From Chryseosolibacter sp049791675 (GTDB lineage Bacteria > Bacteroidota > Bacteroidia > Cytophagales > Cyclobacteriaceae), in the NCBI GenBank assembly GCA_049791675.1, contig JBARAD010000130.1:1-7885 (forward strand): a stretch of DNA of 7,885 bases. The letters run 5' to 3'. Below are positions 1 to 6,462 of this stretch, piece after piece; the first letter of the stretch is position 1, and each line of letters starts with the position of its first letter. The notes beneath the pieces are model-generated. The model made no database searches, was not told the origin of the DNA, and worked only from the letters and a program-made list of their open reading frames with translations. A program made the position numbers and the translations under genes.

Positions 1-1
1 C

Positions 2-148
2 TTCACCTTTGATACACGGCTGGGTTTTCAATTGAAATCTCTGGAGTTGGCGCTTGTGGGGCAAAATCTTTTGAAGAAGGAACATGTGGAGTTCGGAACG
101 TTAAACATACCGCGCAGTTATTATGCGCGGATGACACTCCGGTTGTAA
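2..148 (+). CDS. TonB-dependent outer-membrane receptor, C-terminal end (partial)
   Basis: An open frame enters from the left edge and ends at TAA 146-148, giving 48 residues. It has the features of the last strands of a TonB-dependent receptor beta barrel: a GQNLL turn-strand motif (residues 20-24 of the fragment), then KEHVEFG, then IPRSYYARMTLRL at the extreme C-terminus. The family commonly ends with a GQNLxxxxHxEF strand, a PRS(V/Y)Y motif and a final strand closing on an aromatic or hydrophobic residue, here Leu. Such receptors take up siderophores, vitamins or glycans through the outer membrane, powered by TonB-ExbBD. The substrate cannot be told from this fragment, and the plug domain and start lie outside the window. 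The octamer array begins two bases after the stop, and no terminator hairpin is visible. Confidence 0.8.
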   Translation, partial: FTFDTRLGFQLKSLELALVGQNLLKKEHVEFGTLNIPRSYYARMTLRL

Positions 149-150
149 GT

Positions 151-222
151 TGTGTTAATGTGTTAATGTGTTAATGTGTTAATGTGTTAATGTGTTAATG
201 TGTTAATGTGTTAATGTGTTAA
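151..222. repeat. Octamer tandem array, (TGTGTTAA) x 9
   Basis: Nine perfect head-to-tail copies of the 8-bp unit TGTGTTAA fill 151-222. They start two bases after the stop codon of the receptor gene. Because the unit holds TAA and 8 is not a multiple of 3, the array gives stop codons in all three + frames. There are no spacers, so it is a simple-sequence array and not CRISPR. Perfect copies suggest recent expansion by replication slippage or active homogenisation. Confidence 0.97.
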
Positions 223-299
223 GGTGTGGAGGGGACCACTAGGGGAGTCGGGGCTAGGTAAAGATAATGTTACCTTGATATACAGAAGAGAGCTCTTCG

Positions 300-330
300 T
301 TTGATTTCCATTTTTATTTCTATAGCTTCG
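300..330 (+). promoter_or_regulatory. Possible Bacteroidota-type promoter for the sensor gene
   Basis: TTTG at 300-303 is followed after 19 bases by TAGCTTCG at 323-330, which matches the Bacteroidota -7 box TAnnTTTG at all but one fixed position. The spacing fits the usual -33/-7 arrangement. The start would lie near 337, giving a leader of about 100 nt to the ATG at 441. A small inverted repeat (GAAGAG at 285-290, CTCTTC at 293-298) lies just upstream. The assignment is by eye in an AT-rich stretch, so chance matches are possible. Confidence 0.3.
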
Positions 331-440
331 TCTACTTTTTGGCCTATGTGAGGGTTTTTTATATGGCTTGCTCTTTGTTTTCTACATGCAAACGCTGAAA
401 ATTTACCGGACTCATTTTTTAATGTTGCAAACACGGGGTG

Positions 441-2561
441 ATGAAATCTCTTAACATAATCCTGCTCGAAGATTCTGAATTTGATGCAGACCTCATCGAG
501 CGGGAATTGAAGAAAGCCGGAATAGATTTTTCCTGCAGGGTGGTGGAAACGCGGACCGAATTTGAGAAGGCGCTGCTGGAGTTTCCTCCGGATGTCGTAC
601 TCTCCGACCACTCCATGCCTCAGTTCAATTCCATCGAGGCATTCCAGATGGTGAAAGCATATCAGAGAAAATCAAACGCTTTAATACCCTTCATCCTGAT
701 AACGGGAGAGGTGTCAGAGGAGTTTGCGGCGCAGTGCCTTCGCGCCGGAGTCAATGATTATATTCTCAAAGACAGGTTGAAGCGGTTGCCGCTGGCCATT
801 CAAAGTGCGTTGGAAAAGTGCCGTATTGAAACGGAGAGGCTACAGTACTTTGATGAGGTGATCCTAAAAGAAGCCCTCATGACGGAGGCGGGTCATCTTG
901 CGCACCTGGGAAGCTGGCAAGCCGACCTGGTCACGGGTAAACATACATGGTCGGATGAAACCTATTGCATTTTCGGATATGAAGCAGGAGAGATCGCACC
1001 CGGGTTTGACGCCTTCTTTGCGCTGGTACATCCCGAGGATGTTGACATGCTCCAGAATACCATGGATCAGGCGCTCGAGAATCTGGATCCGGAAGTAGAG
1101 GTGGAATTCAGACTCACTGACAGAAAAGGAAATCCCAAGTATATCAGTGGCAAAGTCCAGATCCACCGCAATGCCGGGGGCCGGCCCGTCAGGCTGATCG
1201 GCTTCAACCTCGACATCACCGAACGCAAAAAGGCAGAGATCCGGCTCCAGAAAAGTGAGCAGGAATACAAATCATTGTTTGATCAAAACCCCGACGCCGT
1301 TTTTTCATTGGACGTTACGGGTACGTTAACGAACGCTAATAAGGCGGTTTTTGACCTCACCGGGGCTTCAGCCGGGCAATTGCACACCCTGCAGTTCCGG
1401 CCCTTCGTGCACGCCGAGGATCAGGACCGCGTCGACCGCCATTTTCTCGCAACCCTTCAGGGGGACGCACAGCGGTTTTCAACAAAAATGATCAGCGGCG
1501 CAGGCCACACACTGATCTTTGACGTCACGTATATGCCCATCGTTGTGGAGGGAAAAGTGATCGGTGTTCACGGCGTGGCCAAAGATATTACGCGCAAGCG
1601 CGACCTCGAGAACATGCTCGGACAGGCATATCGCTTTGCCCGCATCGGCGGGTGGGAGTTAAGGTTGCCCGAAGAAAAAATCTCGTGGACCGGCATCACG
1701 AGAGAGATCCATGAAGTCGATGCTTCCTTTGATCCGGATATGAGCGCGGCGATCGGATTTTATAAACCAGGAGAAAACCGGGAGACGATCCGGCAGGCAG
1801 TGGAACAATGTAGGCAGTCTGGTACACCCTTCGAGCTCGAATTGCAGATCATTACCGCCAGGGGCAACGAGCGCTGGGTCAGGGTCACGGGTGAAGCAGC
1901 GATGGAGCGGGGAAAATGTACGCGCCTCTTCGGAACCTTCCAGGATATCGACGATCGCAGGAGAGCGGAGGAGACCGTCAGGGAAGCTTTTCAGGAAAAG
2001 ATCAGCATCCTGGAGAGTATCGGAGATGGTTTTTTTGCTGTGGACAAAACGTGGACGGTCACCTACTGGAATAACATGGCCGAAAAACTGCTGCGCATGC
2101 CGCGACAGAACGTGCTCGGTAAAAACCTTTGGGATGTCTACGACGATGCGCGGAAACTTGCGTTCTATGACCAATACCACAAAGCCATGGAAGGCAACAT
2201 CCCTGTTCAGTTTGAGGAATTTTATCCGGCGCTGCGCATGTGGCTTGAAGTGAATGTGTATCCTTCTCCGCTGGGTTTGTCGATCTATTTCAAGAATATC
2301 ACCGACCAGAAAGATCGCATGCGGGAGATACAGAAACAAAACGAGCAGTTGAAGGAGATCGCCCGGATCCAGTCGCACGATGTCAGGGCGCCCCTCGCGC
2401 GCATGATGGGGCTTGTTAACCTGATCCAGAAAGGCCTGGGCAAAGACCAGGAGGTGCCGCACCTGCTCCATGATATCACCTTGTGCGCGAATGAACTTGA
2501 CACGATCATCCGGAGGATTGTTTGTGCTGCCGAAAAAATGGAACACGATTCGGGCCGTTGA
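441..2561 (+). CDS. Receiver-PAS(x4)-DHp signalling protein lacking a kinase ATPase domain
   Basis: A 706-residue cytoplasmic two-component protein with no signal peptide or membrane segment. Residues 3-125 form a receiver: acidic pair E10/D11, phospho-acceptor D56 in LSDHSMP, T88 and K110. Four PAS domains follow at about 145-265 (GHLAHLGSW; ends DITERKKAE), 272-388 (ends DITRKRDLE), 395-508 (RFARIGGWEL; ends FQDIDDRRRAE) and 518-625 (SIGDGFFAVD; ends FKNITDQKD). Residues 628-690 are a HisKA-like helix pair with SHDVRAPLA, where H646 is the likely phospho-histidine. The protein stops at 706 with no N, G1, F or G2 boxes, so it cannot phosphorylate itself. Similar DHp-only PAS proteins are known in Bacteroidota; it may act as a phosphotransfer hub or be driven by another kinase. 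ATG 441 is preferred to the adjacent GTG 438. No Shine-Dalgarno is seen, as usual in the phylum. PAS ligands are unknown. Confidence 0.92.
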   Translation: MKSLNIILLEDSEFDADLIERELKKAGIDFSCRVVETRTEFEKALLEFPPDVVLSDHSMPQFNSIEAFQMVKAYQRKSNALIPFILITGEVSEEFAAQCLRAGVNDYILKDRLKRLPLAIQSALEKCRIETERLQYFDEVILKEALMTEAGHLAHLGSWQADLVTGKHTWSDETYCIFGYEAGEIAPGFDAFFALVHPEDVDMLQNTMDQALENLDPEVEVEFRLTDRKGNPKYISGKVQIHRNAGGRPVRLIGFNLDITERKKAEIRLQKSEQEYKSLFDQNPDAVFSLDVTGTLTNANKAVFDLTGASAGQLHTLQFRPFVHAEDQDRVDRHFLATLQGDAQRFSTKMISGAGHTLIFDVTYMPIVVEGKVIGVHGVAKDITRKRDLENMLGQAYRFARIGGWELRLPEEKISWTGITREIHEVDASFDPDMSAAIGFYKPGENRETIRQAVEQCRQSGTPFELELQIITARGNERWVRVTGEAAMERGKCTRLFGTFQDIDDRRRAEETVREAFQEKISILESIGDGFFAVDKTWTVTYWNNMAEKLLRMPRQNVLGKNLWDVYDDARKLAFYDQYHKAMEGNIPVQFEEFYPALRMWLEVNVYPSPLGLSIYFKNITDQKDRMREIQKQNEQLKEIARIQSHDVRAPLARMMGLVNLIQKGLGKDQEVPHLLHDITLCANELDTIIRRIVCAAEKMEHDSGR

Positions 2562-2939
2562 TGAGGCGGATCTTCAACCGATAGGATCTTATCGGTCACC
2601 CTGATTCTTGCAATTCTACCGTTAGCAAAGACGGGGTCGTCAGGTTTCTTCAGCCGTGATCGAACTGCATTTTCCACGATGTCAACGGCTTCCCGTGCCG
2701 ATTCCTGCGGATCTGGTCGGATAACCGCATTGCGTTCAACCCTGAGTTTTGTCAGAAATTTCCTTAGGGAATTTCCCGATCTCCCGAAAAAAGCCAGCAG
2801 CATGGTCGTTATTGACATTATCCAGCCTGTTCGCTGAGTTACCGCATTTTACCTTCAACGGCTGAAAATGTCTTTTTTCAGTCAAAGCCGGATTTTTTAA
2901 AATCAGATTTATCCTGACGCCAGCGTCAAGCGGCCATAA
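2562..2939. other. Intergenic stretch with an orphan minus-strand open frame
   Basis: No confident gene lies here. A minus-strand frame starts at ATG 2816-2818 and is open through 2562 into the antisense of the sensor gene, stopping at 2285. Its first 85 or so codons look unusually protein-like: many codons start with a purine, and runs such as ESAREAVDIVENAVRSRL and FANGRIARIRVTDKIL suggest amphipathic helix and strand. The rest is plain antisense of the sensor. It could be the remnant of a gene cut off when the sensor 3' end was joined here, or chance. Also present are AT-rich hairpins at 2862-2881 (CTGAAAA/TTTTCAG) and 2891-2904 (GATTTT/AAAATC). I recognise no family. Confidence 0.3.
2577..2596 (+). 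terminator. Weak hairpin downstream of the sensor gene
   Basis: ACCGATA (2577-2583) and TATCGGT (2590-2596) form a perfect 7-bp stem with a 6-base loop, starting 16 bases after the sensor stop codon. No T run follows, so it is not a classical intrinsic terminator. It may act as a 3'-end stabiliser or be fortuitous. Confidence 0.3.
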
Positions 2940-2947
2940 TACCTTTG
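2915..2947 (+). promoter_or_regulatory. Promoter with palindrome over the -33 region, upstream of the SPOR/OmpA pair
   Basis: TACCTTTG at 2940-2947 is a perfect match to the Bacteroidota -7 box TAnnTTTG. The place where a -33 TTTG would be expected is instead filled by the inverted repeat TGACGC-CA-GCGTCA (2915-2928). Inference: a dimeric regulator may bind there, either activating a promoter with no good -33 or repressing it. Transcription would begin near 2954, leaving about 54 nt before the ATG at 3008. The box overlaps the far-upstream TTG 2945, which argues that the gene starts at 3008. Confidence 0.5.
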
Positions 2948-3007
2948 TTGCGTGCTGGATTGAAAACAGCAGTCGGTGATGAAGTTTATAAGCAATTAAA
3001 ACGTGTC

Positions 3008-4312
3008 ATGAAAAAAATATTGAACCCAAGGGTATTTTGTCTGATCGTGGCTTTCAGCCTCTTTTATTTGTCGGTGGAGGCAGCCCAGTATTATGTGGTC
3101 ATCGGGACATTTGCGCAAGAAGCCAATGCCCGCAGCTTCACCGGTAAATTGCGCGGCATCTTCAGAGATGCTTCGTATTCCTTCAACGAGGAACGTCAGC
3201 TGTATTACGTACACGTACTGAAAACCGCCAGGAAGGAAGAAGCCCGGGAGCTGAGCGTTTATCTCAAACATCAGAAGGGTTACAGCGACGCCTGGGTGTT
3301 CACCGACGGAGCAGCGGAGCAGCATTACGCCGTTCGTTCGGTGGATGGCGTTCCGGCGCAGGTTGTAAAAAACCACGGGGAGGCTGGGGGAGAGCGCATG
3401 CACCGTGAGGCGCGGCTCGTTGCCGAGAGAAACACTGCCATGGAGATGAGTCCCGTGTTCGCGTCGGCGGGCAGGAAAGAAGAGATCATGCACTATGAGC
3501 CCGGCGCTGTAGCGGAAGCAAGCGGTGTTGCGTTGCAGTGGACGCACAGCAATGATGTGAGCTATATCGGCGACATCAGGAATATCAACCACATCAAAGA
3601 CAATGACGGGCTTGCGAACGGCCAGCTTTTTACTTTCATTGTTGAGGACACCGAAGGCAGGTCTATTCCGGCGGAAGTGTTGCTCGTGAGTTTCGAAAAA
3701 TCAAAAAAGATCGCAGGCTTCAGGGCGGGTGAACTGGCGGCCATCCGTGCCGCCAGAAAAGGCCAGATGGTGACCCTTGTCTGCGAGGAGCTCGGCTACG
3801 GCATGGAGACGCGCATGTTCAACATGGATCACCTGGGCCGCGGGCGCGACATCCGCAAAAATAAAGACGGCGTGTGGGAGGTGCGATTCAAATTGAAGAA
3901 GATGGAACGTTACGATATGGCCATCCTCTACAAAACCGCATTCTATCCGAATGCCGCGATCCTCGAATCAGCTTCCAGGGGCGAGATGGATGCGTTGGCA
4001 GACATGCTGAAAGCCAATCCGACCTACAAGATCATTGTTCACACCCATTGCAATCCCGGAGAGAAGCGCGACATCCTCCTTCCGGGCGACGATAATTTCT
4101 TTGACGCAAAAGGCTCTGAAACCATTGCCGGATCAGACAGGAAGCTGACGAAAGCGCGCGGGGAAACCATTCGCCAGTTTCTGATCAGCCAGGGCATCGA
4201 TAAAAAACGCATCGGCCTGGTCGGGTGGGGAAGCATGGAGCTGATGGTGGACGCCAGCAGCGAGGACGCGGCGATGAATGAACGCGTGGAGATCGAACTG
4301 GTGGAGGACTGA
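3008..4312 (+). CDS. Secreted SPOR-like/OmpA-like envelope protein, copy 1
   Basis: A 434-residue exported protein. Residues 1-25 are a signal peptide (MKKILN, hydrophobic 10-22, likely cut after VEA-25) with no lipobox Cys. Residues 27-100 resemble a SPOR domain: YYVVIGTF strand, helix with ANARSFTGKLRGIF, then LYYVHVLKT and AWVFTDG. Residues 100-205 look like a linker. Residues 206-297 form a beta-rich domain ending GVWEVRFKL. Residues 305-432 are OmpA-C-like: AFYPNAAIL, KIIVHTHCNPG, LTKARGETIRQFL, RIGLVGWGS, NERVEIEL. SPOR domains bind denuded glycan and OmpA-like domains bind peptidoglycan stem peptides, so a periplasmic wall-binding role is inferred. The usual OmpA Asp is replaced by H347 and about 22 extra residues precede R384. 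ATG 3008 is chosen because it begins the signal peptide and lies after the promoter-like box. The next gene is a paralogue 78 bases downstream. Confidence 0.85.
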   Translation: MKKILNPRVFCLIVAFSLFYLSVEAAQYYVVIGTFAQEANARSFTGKLRGIFRDASYSFNEERQLYYVHVLKTARKEEARELSVYLKHQKGYSDAWVFTDGAAEQHYAVRSVDGVPAQVVKNHGEAGGERMHREARLVAERNTAMEMSPVFASAGRKEEIMHYEPGAVAEASGVALQWTHSNDVSYIGDIRNINHIKDNDGLANGQLFTFIVEDTEGRSIPAEVLLVSFEKSKKIAGFRAGELAAIRAARKGQMVTLVCEELGYGMETRMFNMDHLGRGRDIRKNKDGVWEVRFKLKKMERYDMAILYKTAFYPNAAILESASRGEMDALADMLKANPTYKIIVHTHCNPGEKRDILLPGDDNFFDAKGSETIAGSDRKLTKARGETIRQFLISQGIDKKRIGLVGWGSMELMVDASSEDAAMNERVEIELVED

Positions 4313-4390
4313 CGTGATGACGCATTCGCGTGCCGCGCGGAGGCTGTGGTCTTGCGACCCATCCTGTGCTAAATGCCAACGAATCCATCC

Positions 4391-5563
4391 ATGAAAAAAC
4401 AACACGCTATGTATGCAAAAGGTTGTCATTGGGGCCCAGTCATTTCAATGCTGATCCTTTTCAGCGCCCTATCGCTGACAGTTCAGGCGGCTCCGTATTA
4501 TGTGGTGGTAGGTACCTTTTCGGAAGCGGGGCGTGCAGAAAAATTCGCCGCATCCATCCGGGGCCTTTTTCACGATGCCACTGCCAGGTTTGATGCCGCG
4601 AGCCGGCTGCATCATGTGCATGTACTGGAAGCAAGCCAGGAAACCGAGGCGGAAGATTTCAGGGACTATGTTCAAAAGGAAAAGGGTTTCGATGCATGGG
4701 TTTATACAGACCTGGGTGCGCTCAGCCGCACAGTTGGGGAAAGCGCGGCCGTCCCGGAAGATGTAAGACTGGAATTATTTACAGGAGGATCGGTGCTGCT
4801 TGCCTCCGCAGACAACAGCCACCTTTCCATCCGCAGGAGCTACGCGGAGAAGAAAGATACGACCGAGACTTCCGACAAGGTGTTCAGGTTTATTGCTGAG
4901 ACGACGACCGGCCGCCCCATGGCAGCGCAGGTATTGATCATGAGCCGCAGCGGAAGCACCCTTGCCACTTTCAAGTCCGGGGAGGTTGTAACCTTTGGCA
5001 CCGGGCAGTCCACGCGCAGGCTCACACTGGTTTGTCAGACAGACGGCTACGGCACGGTGACAAAGAACATCAGCCTTCACAGCCTCACCGGCGTAAGCGA
5101 TATACACCAGAACAGCGCCGGGGTATGGGAGGTGCGGTTCAGGCTCACGAAGATAAAAGTCGATGACGTAAGACTTCTTCATCATGGCTTGTTTCTCCAT
5201 GACGCAGCGGTATTGCAGCCCGATGCGAAAAATGGCGTGGCTGGGTTGCTCACGTTGCTGAACAGGAATCCTTCATGGAAGATTGTGGTCAACAGTCATT
5301 GCAATCCGGGCGGGAAGCGGGACATCGTCATACCGACCGGGAAAGGAAATTATTTTGATGCTGCCGCGACGACGAAGCGTTCCGGCTCCGACAAACACCT
5401 CGCCAGCGCCCGCGCGGAAACGCTGCGCGATTATCTGGCCGATCATGGCATCGACCCCGCACGTATCTCCGTCATGGGCTGGGGCAGCCTCAACCCCGTG
5501 GCCAGTCCAAAAGACGCCAGGGCTTATCTGAATGACAGGGTGGAGGTAGAGGTTGTCTTTTAG
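4391..5563 (+). CDS. Secreted SPOR-like/OmpA-like envelope protein, copy 2
   Basis: A 390-residue paralogue of the preceding gene with the same domain order. Signal peptide 1-33 (MKKQH, hydrophobic 17-31, cut near VQA-33). SPOR-like domain 35-107: YYVVVGTF, RAEKFAASIRGLF, LHHVHVLEA, AWVYTD. Beta domain about 164-253, ending GVWEVRFRL. OmpA-like domain 262-388: KIVVNSHCNPGGKRDI, LASARAETLRDYL, RISVMGWGS, NDRVEVEVVF. The linker after the SPOR part is some 40 residues shorter than in copy 1. H303 occupies the usual OmpA Asp position, while R341 and N381/R383 are kept. It sits 78 bases after copy 1 with no TAnnTTTG box or terminator seen between them, so co-transcription is likely. An in-frame ATG at 4373 would add six residues (MPTNPS) before the charged signal-peptide start, so 4391 is preferred. 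Tandem duplication with later divergence is the simplest origin. Confidence 0.85.
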   Translation: MKKQHAMYAKGCHWGPVISMLILFSALSLTVQAAPYYVVVGTFSEAGRAEKFAASIRGLFHDATARFDAASRLHHVHVLEASQETEAEDFRDYVQKEKGFDAWVYTDLGALSRTVGESAAVPEDVRLELFTGGSVLLASADNSHLSIRRSYAEKKDTTETSDKVFRFIAETTTGRPMAAQVLIMSRSGSTLATFKSGEVVTFGTGQSTRRLTLVCQTDGYGTVTKNISLHSLTGVSDIHQNSAGVWEVRFRLTKIKVDDVRLLHHGLFLHDAAVLQPDAKNGVAGLLTLLNRNPSWKIVVNSHCNPGGKRDIVIPTGKGNYFDAAATTKRSGSDKHLASARAETLRDYLADHGIDPARISVMGWGSLNPVASPKDARAYLNDRVEVEVVF

Positions 5564-5604
5564 TGGACTGTTTCCATAGATTGATTCCCGGCTTGTTGGT
5601 TGTT

Positions 5605-5674
5605 GAATTAGGAATTAGGCATCAGGCGTCAGGAATTAGGCATTAGACATTAGGCATTAGGCATTAGGAATTGG
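5605..5674. repeat. Heptamer array, consensus G(C/A)ATTAG, 10 units
   Basis: Ten contiguous 7-bp units read GAATTAG, GAATTAG, GCATCAG, GCGTCAG, GAATTAG, GCATTAG, ACATTAG, GCATTAG, GCATTAG, GAATTGG. The period is kept exactly although the units vary. It begins 41 bases after the stop of SPOR/OmpA copy 2. Most units contain TAG, which gives + strand stops in all frames. Confidence 0.93.
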
Positions 5675-5740
5675 CAGCACCCACCCATCGCCGCACCCAT
5701 TTTGCAATGAAACACCAGCGTTTCGACCGCACGCCCTGCT

Positions 5741-5775
5741 CACGATTCACAACTCACGATTCACGCTTCACGAGC
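5741..5775. repeat. Heptamer array, consensus CACGATT, 5 units
   Basis: Five 7-bp units: CACGATT, CACAACT, CACGATT, CACGCTT, CACGAGC. It has the same period as the array 66 bases upstream but an unrelated word. It lies in the 408-base gap between SPOR/OmpA copy 2 and the small secreted gene. The rest of that gap outside the three arrays shows nothing I can name. Confidence 0.85.
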
Positions 5776-5825
5776 AAAGCATTCCCGCCACATAGCAGGT
5801 ACGATACTGGAAATCGAGTAGGTTG

Positions 5826-5890
5826 GTTGTTAAGTTGTTAGTTTATTGGTTATTGGTTGTTGGTTGTTAGTTTTTGGTTGATGGTTGATG
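5826..5890. repeat. Heptamer array, consensus GTTGTTG, about 9 units
   Basis: Units read GTTGTTA, (A) GTTGTTA, GTTTATTG (one base long), GTTATTG, GTTGTTG, GTTGTTA, GTTTTTG, GTTGATG, GTTGATG. The period is 7 with two single-base slips near the left end. The + strand is almost free of C. The array ends immediately before the proposed promoter of the small secreted gene, so copy-number change could alter its upstream region. Confidence 0.85.
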
Positions 5891-5921
5891 TTGGTTTGTT
5901 CGAAATTCGTACTGAATTTTG
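5891..5921 (+). promoter_or_regulatory. Possible promoter of the small secreted gene
   Basis: TTG at 5891-5893, a 20-base spacer, then GAATTTTG at 5914-5921, one fixed position off TAnnTTTG. A start near 5928 would leave about 44 nt to the ATG at 5972. This agrees with the signal-peptide start and not with the upstream ATG 5885. Weak, judged by eye. Confidence 0.3.
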
Positions 5922-5971
5922 TTTTTAACGCCGTAAAACAACTATCTTATCCTCGCAAAAAAAACTTCAGC

Positions 5972-6382
5972 ATGAGCCTGCAACTACACCGAACCCTCCT
6001 GATCCTCACAACCCTGCTGTTCGCTTCACAGGCGCACAGCCAGGTAGTTGTCAACGACAAAAACCTCAACAGCGACAACGAACTCGAGTACATTCAGCTG
6101 ATGTACACGATCGACAAGCAGAGCCTCAAACCGGTCTTCTTTGTCGACTACGGCTTCATCGAGCCGGAATACAACGAGATCCTGAAGCCGAAGAAGGACT
6201 TCAGAACGCAGCGTATCAAGATCAATAATGAAGAACTCGGCGACCGCGTGACGGTAGTATGGGTACTGAATAAAATGAACAAGGCAGGGTGGGAGTATAT
6301 GGGGGACGTTGTGTATGTGCCGATTCCGATGATGGAGAATTGGCATATTTTTACGCTACGACGGAAAGGGAATGGTAAGTAG
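5972..6382 (+). CDS. Small secreted protein with DUF4177-like C-terminus
   Basis: A 136-residue exported protein of unknown function. Residues 1-23 are a signal peptide (MSLQLHR, hydrophobic 9-18, AHS before Gln-24). The mature part starts VVVNDKNLNSDNELEYIQLMY. Residues 39-60 and 80-131 look like alternating strands, with VVWVLNKMNKAGWEYMGDVVYV (95-116) and a final IFTLRR strand (126-131). The pattern LNxxxxxGWEYxGxxxxV...FxLRR resembles the small DUF4177 fold, in which a helix carrying the GWE motif packs on strands. This is a pattern match, not a search result. ATG 5972 is chosen over 5885 because it gives a clean signal peptide, follows an A-rich leader and lies after the possible promoter. 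The last two codons and stop (GGT AAG TAG, 6374-6382) are part of the octamer array, so the C-terminus may have been reset by the repeat. Confidence 0.75.
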   Translation: MSLQLHRTLLILTTLLFASQAHSQVVVNDKNLNSDNELEYIQLMYTIDKQSLKPVFFVDYGFIEPEYNEILKPKKDFRTQRIKINNEELGDRVTVVWVLNKMNKAGWEYMGDVVYVPIPMMENWHIFTLRRKGNGK

Positions 6383-6461
6383 GTAAATAGGTAAATAGGT
6401 AAATAAGTAAAATGGTAAATAGGTAAAATGGTAAATAGGTAAAAGGGTAAATAGGTAAATG
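6374..6461. repeat. Octamer array, consensus GGTAAATA, 11 units
   Basis: Eleven contiguous 8-bp units, the first being GGTAAGTA, which contains the last codons and most of the stop of the small secreted gene. Later units alternate between GGTAAATA and variants GGTAAAAT, GGTAAAAG and GGTAAATG. TAA and TAG inside the unit give stops in every + frame. This is the left block of a compound satellite that runs to 6655. Confidence 0.93.
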
Positions 6462-6462
6462 G

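Noticed and set aside
151..222. CRISPR-like direct repeats
   Set aside because: Units are 8 bp and contiguous with no unique spacers, and no cas gene is nearby.
1659..2546. 295-residue minus-strand open frame
   Set aside because: It is antisense to the well-supported sensor; its translation shows no domain pattern while the + strand frame has clear receiver, PAS and DHp motifs.
2945..3007. Upstream TTG start for SPOR/OmpA copy 1
   Set aside because: It would put 21 residues before the signal peptide and overlaps the TAnnTTTG box; ATG 3008 fits better.
5885..5971. Upstream ATG start for the small secreted gene
   Set aside because: It would add 29 residues before a clean signal peptide, begins in the heptamer array and precedes the possible promoter.
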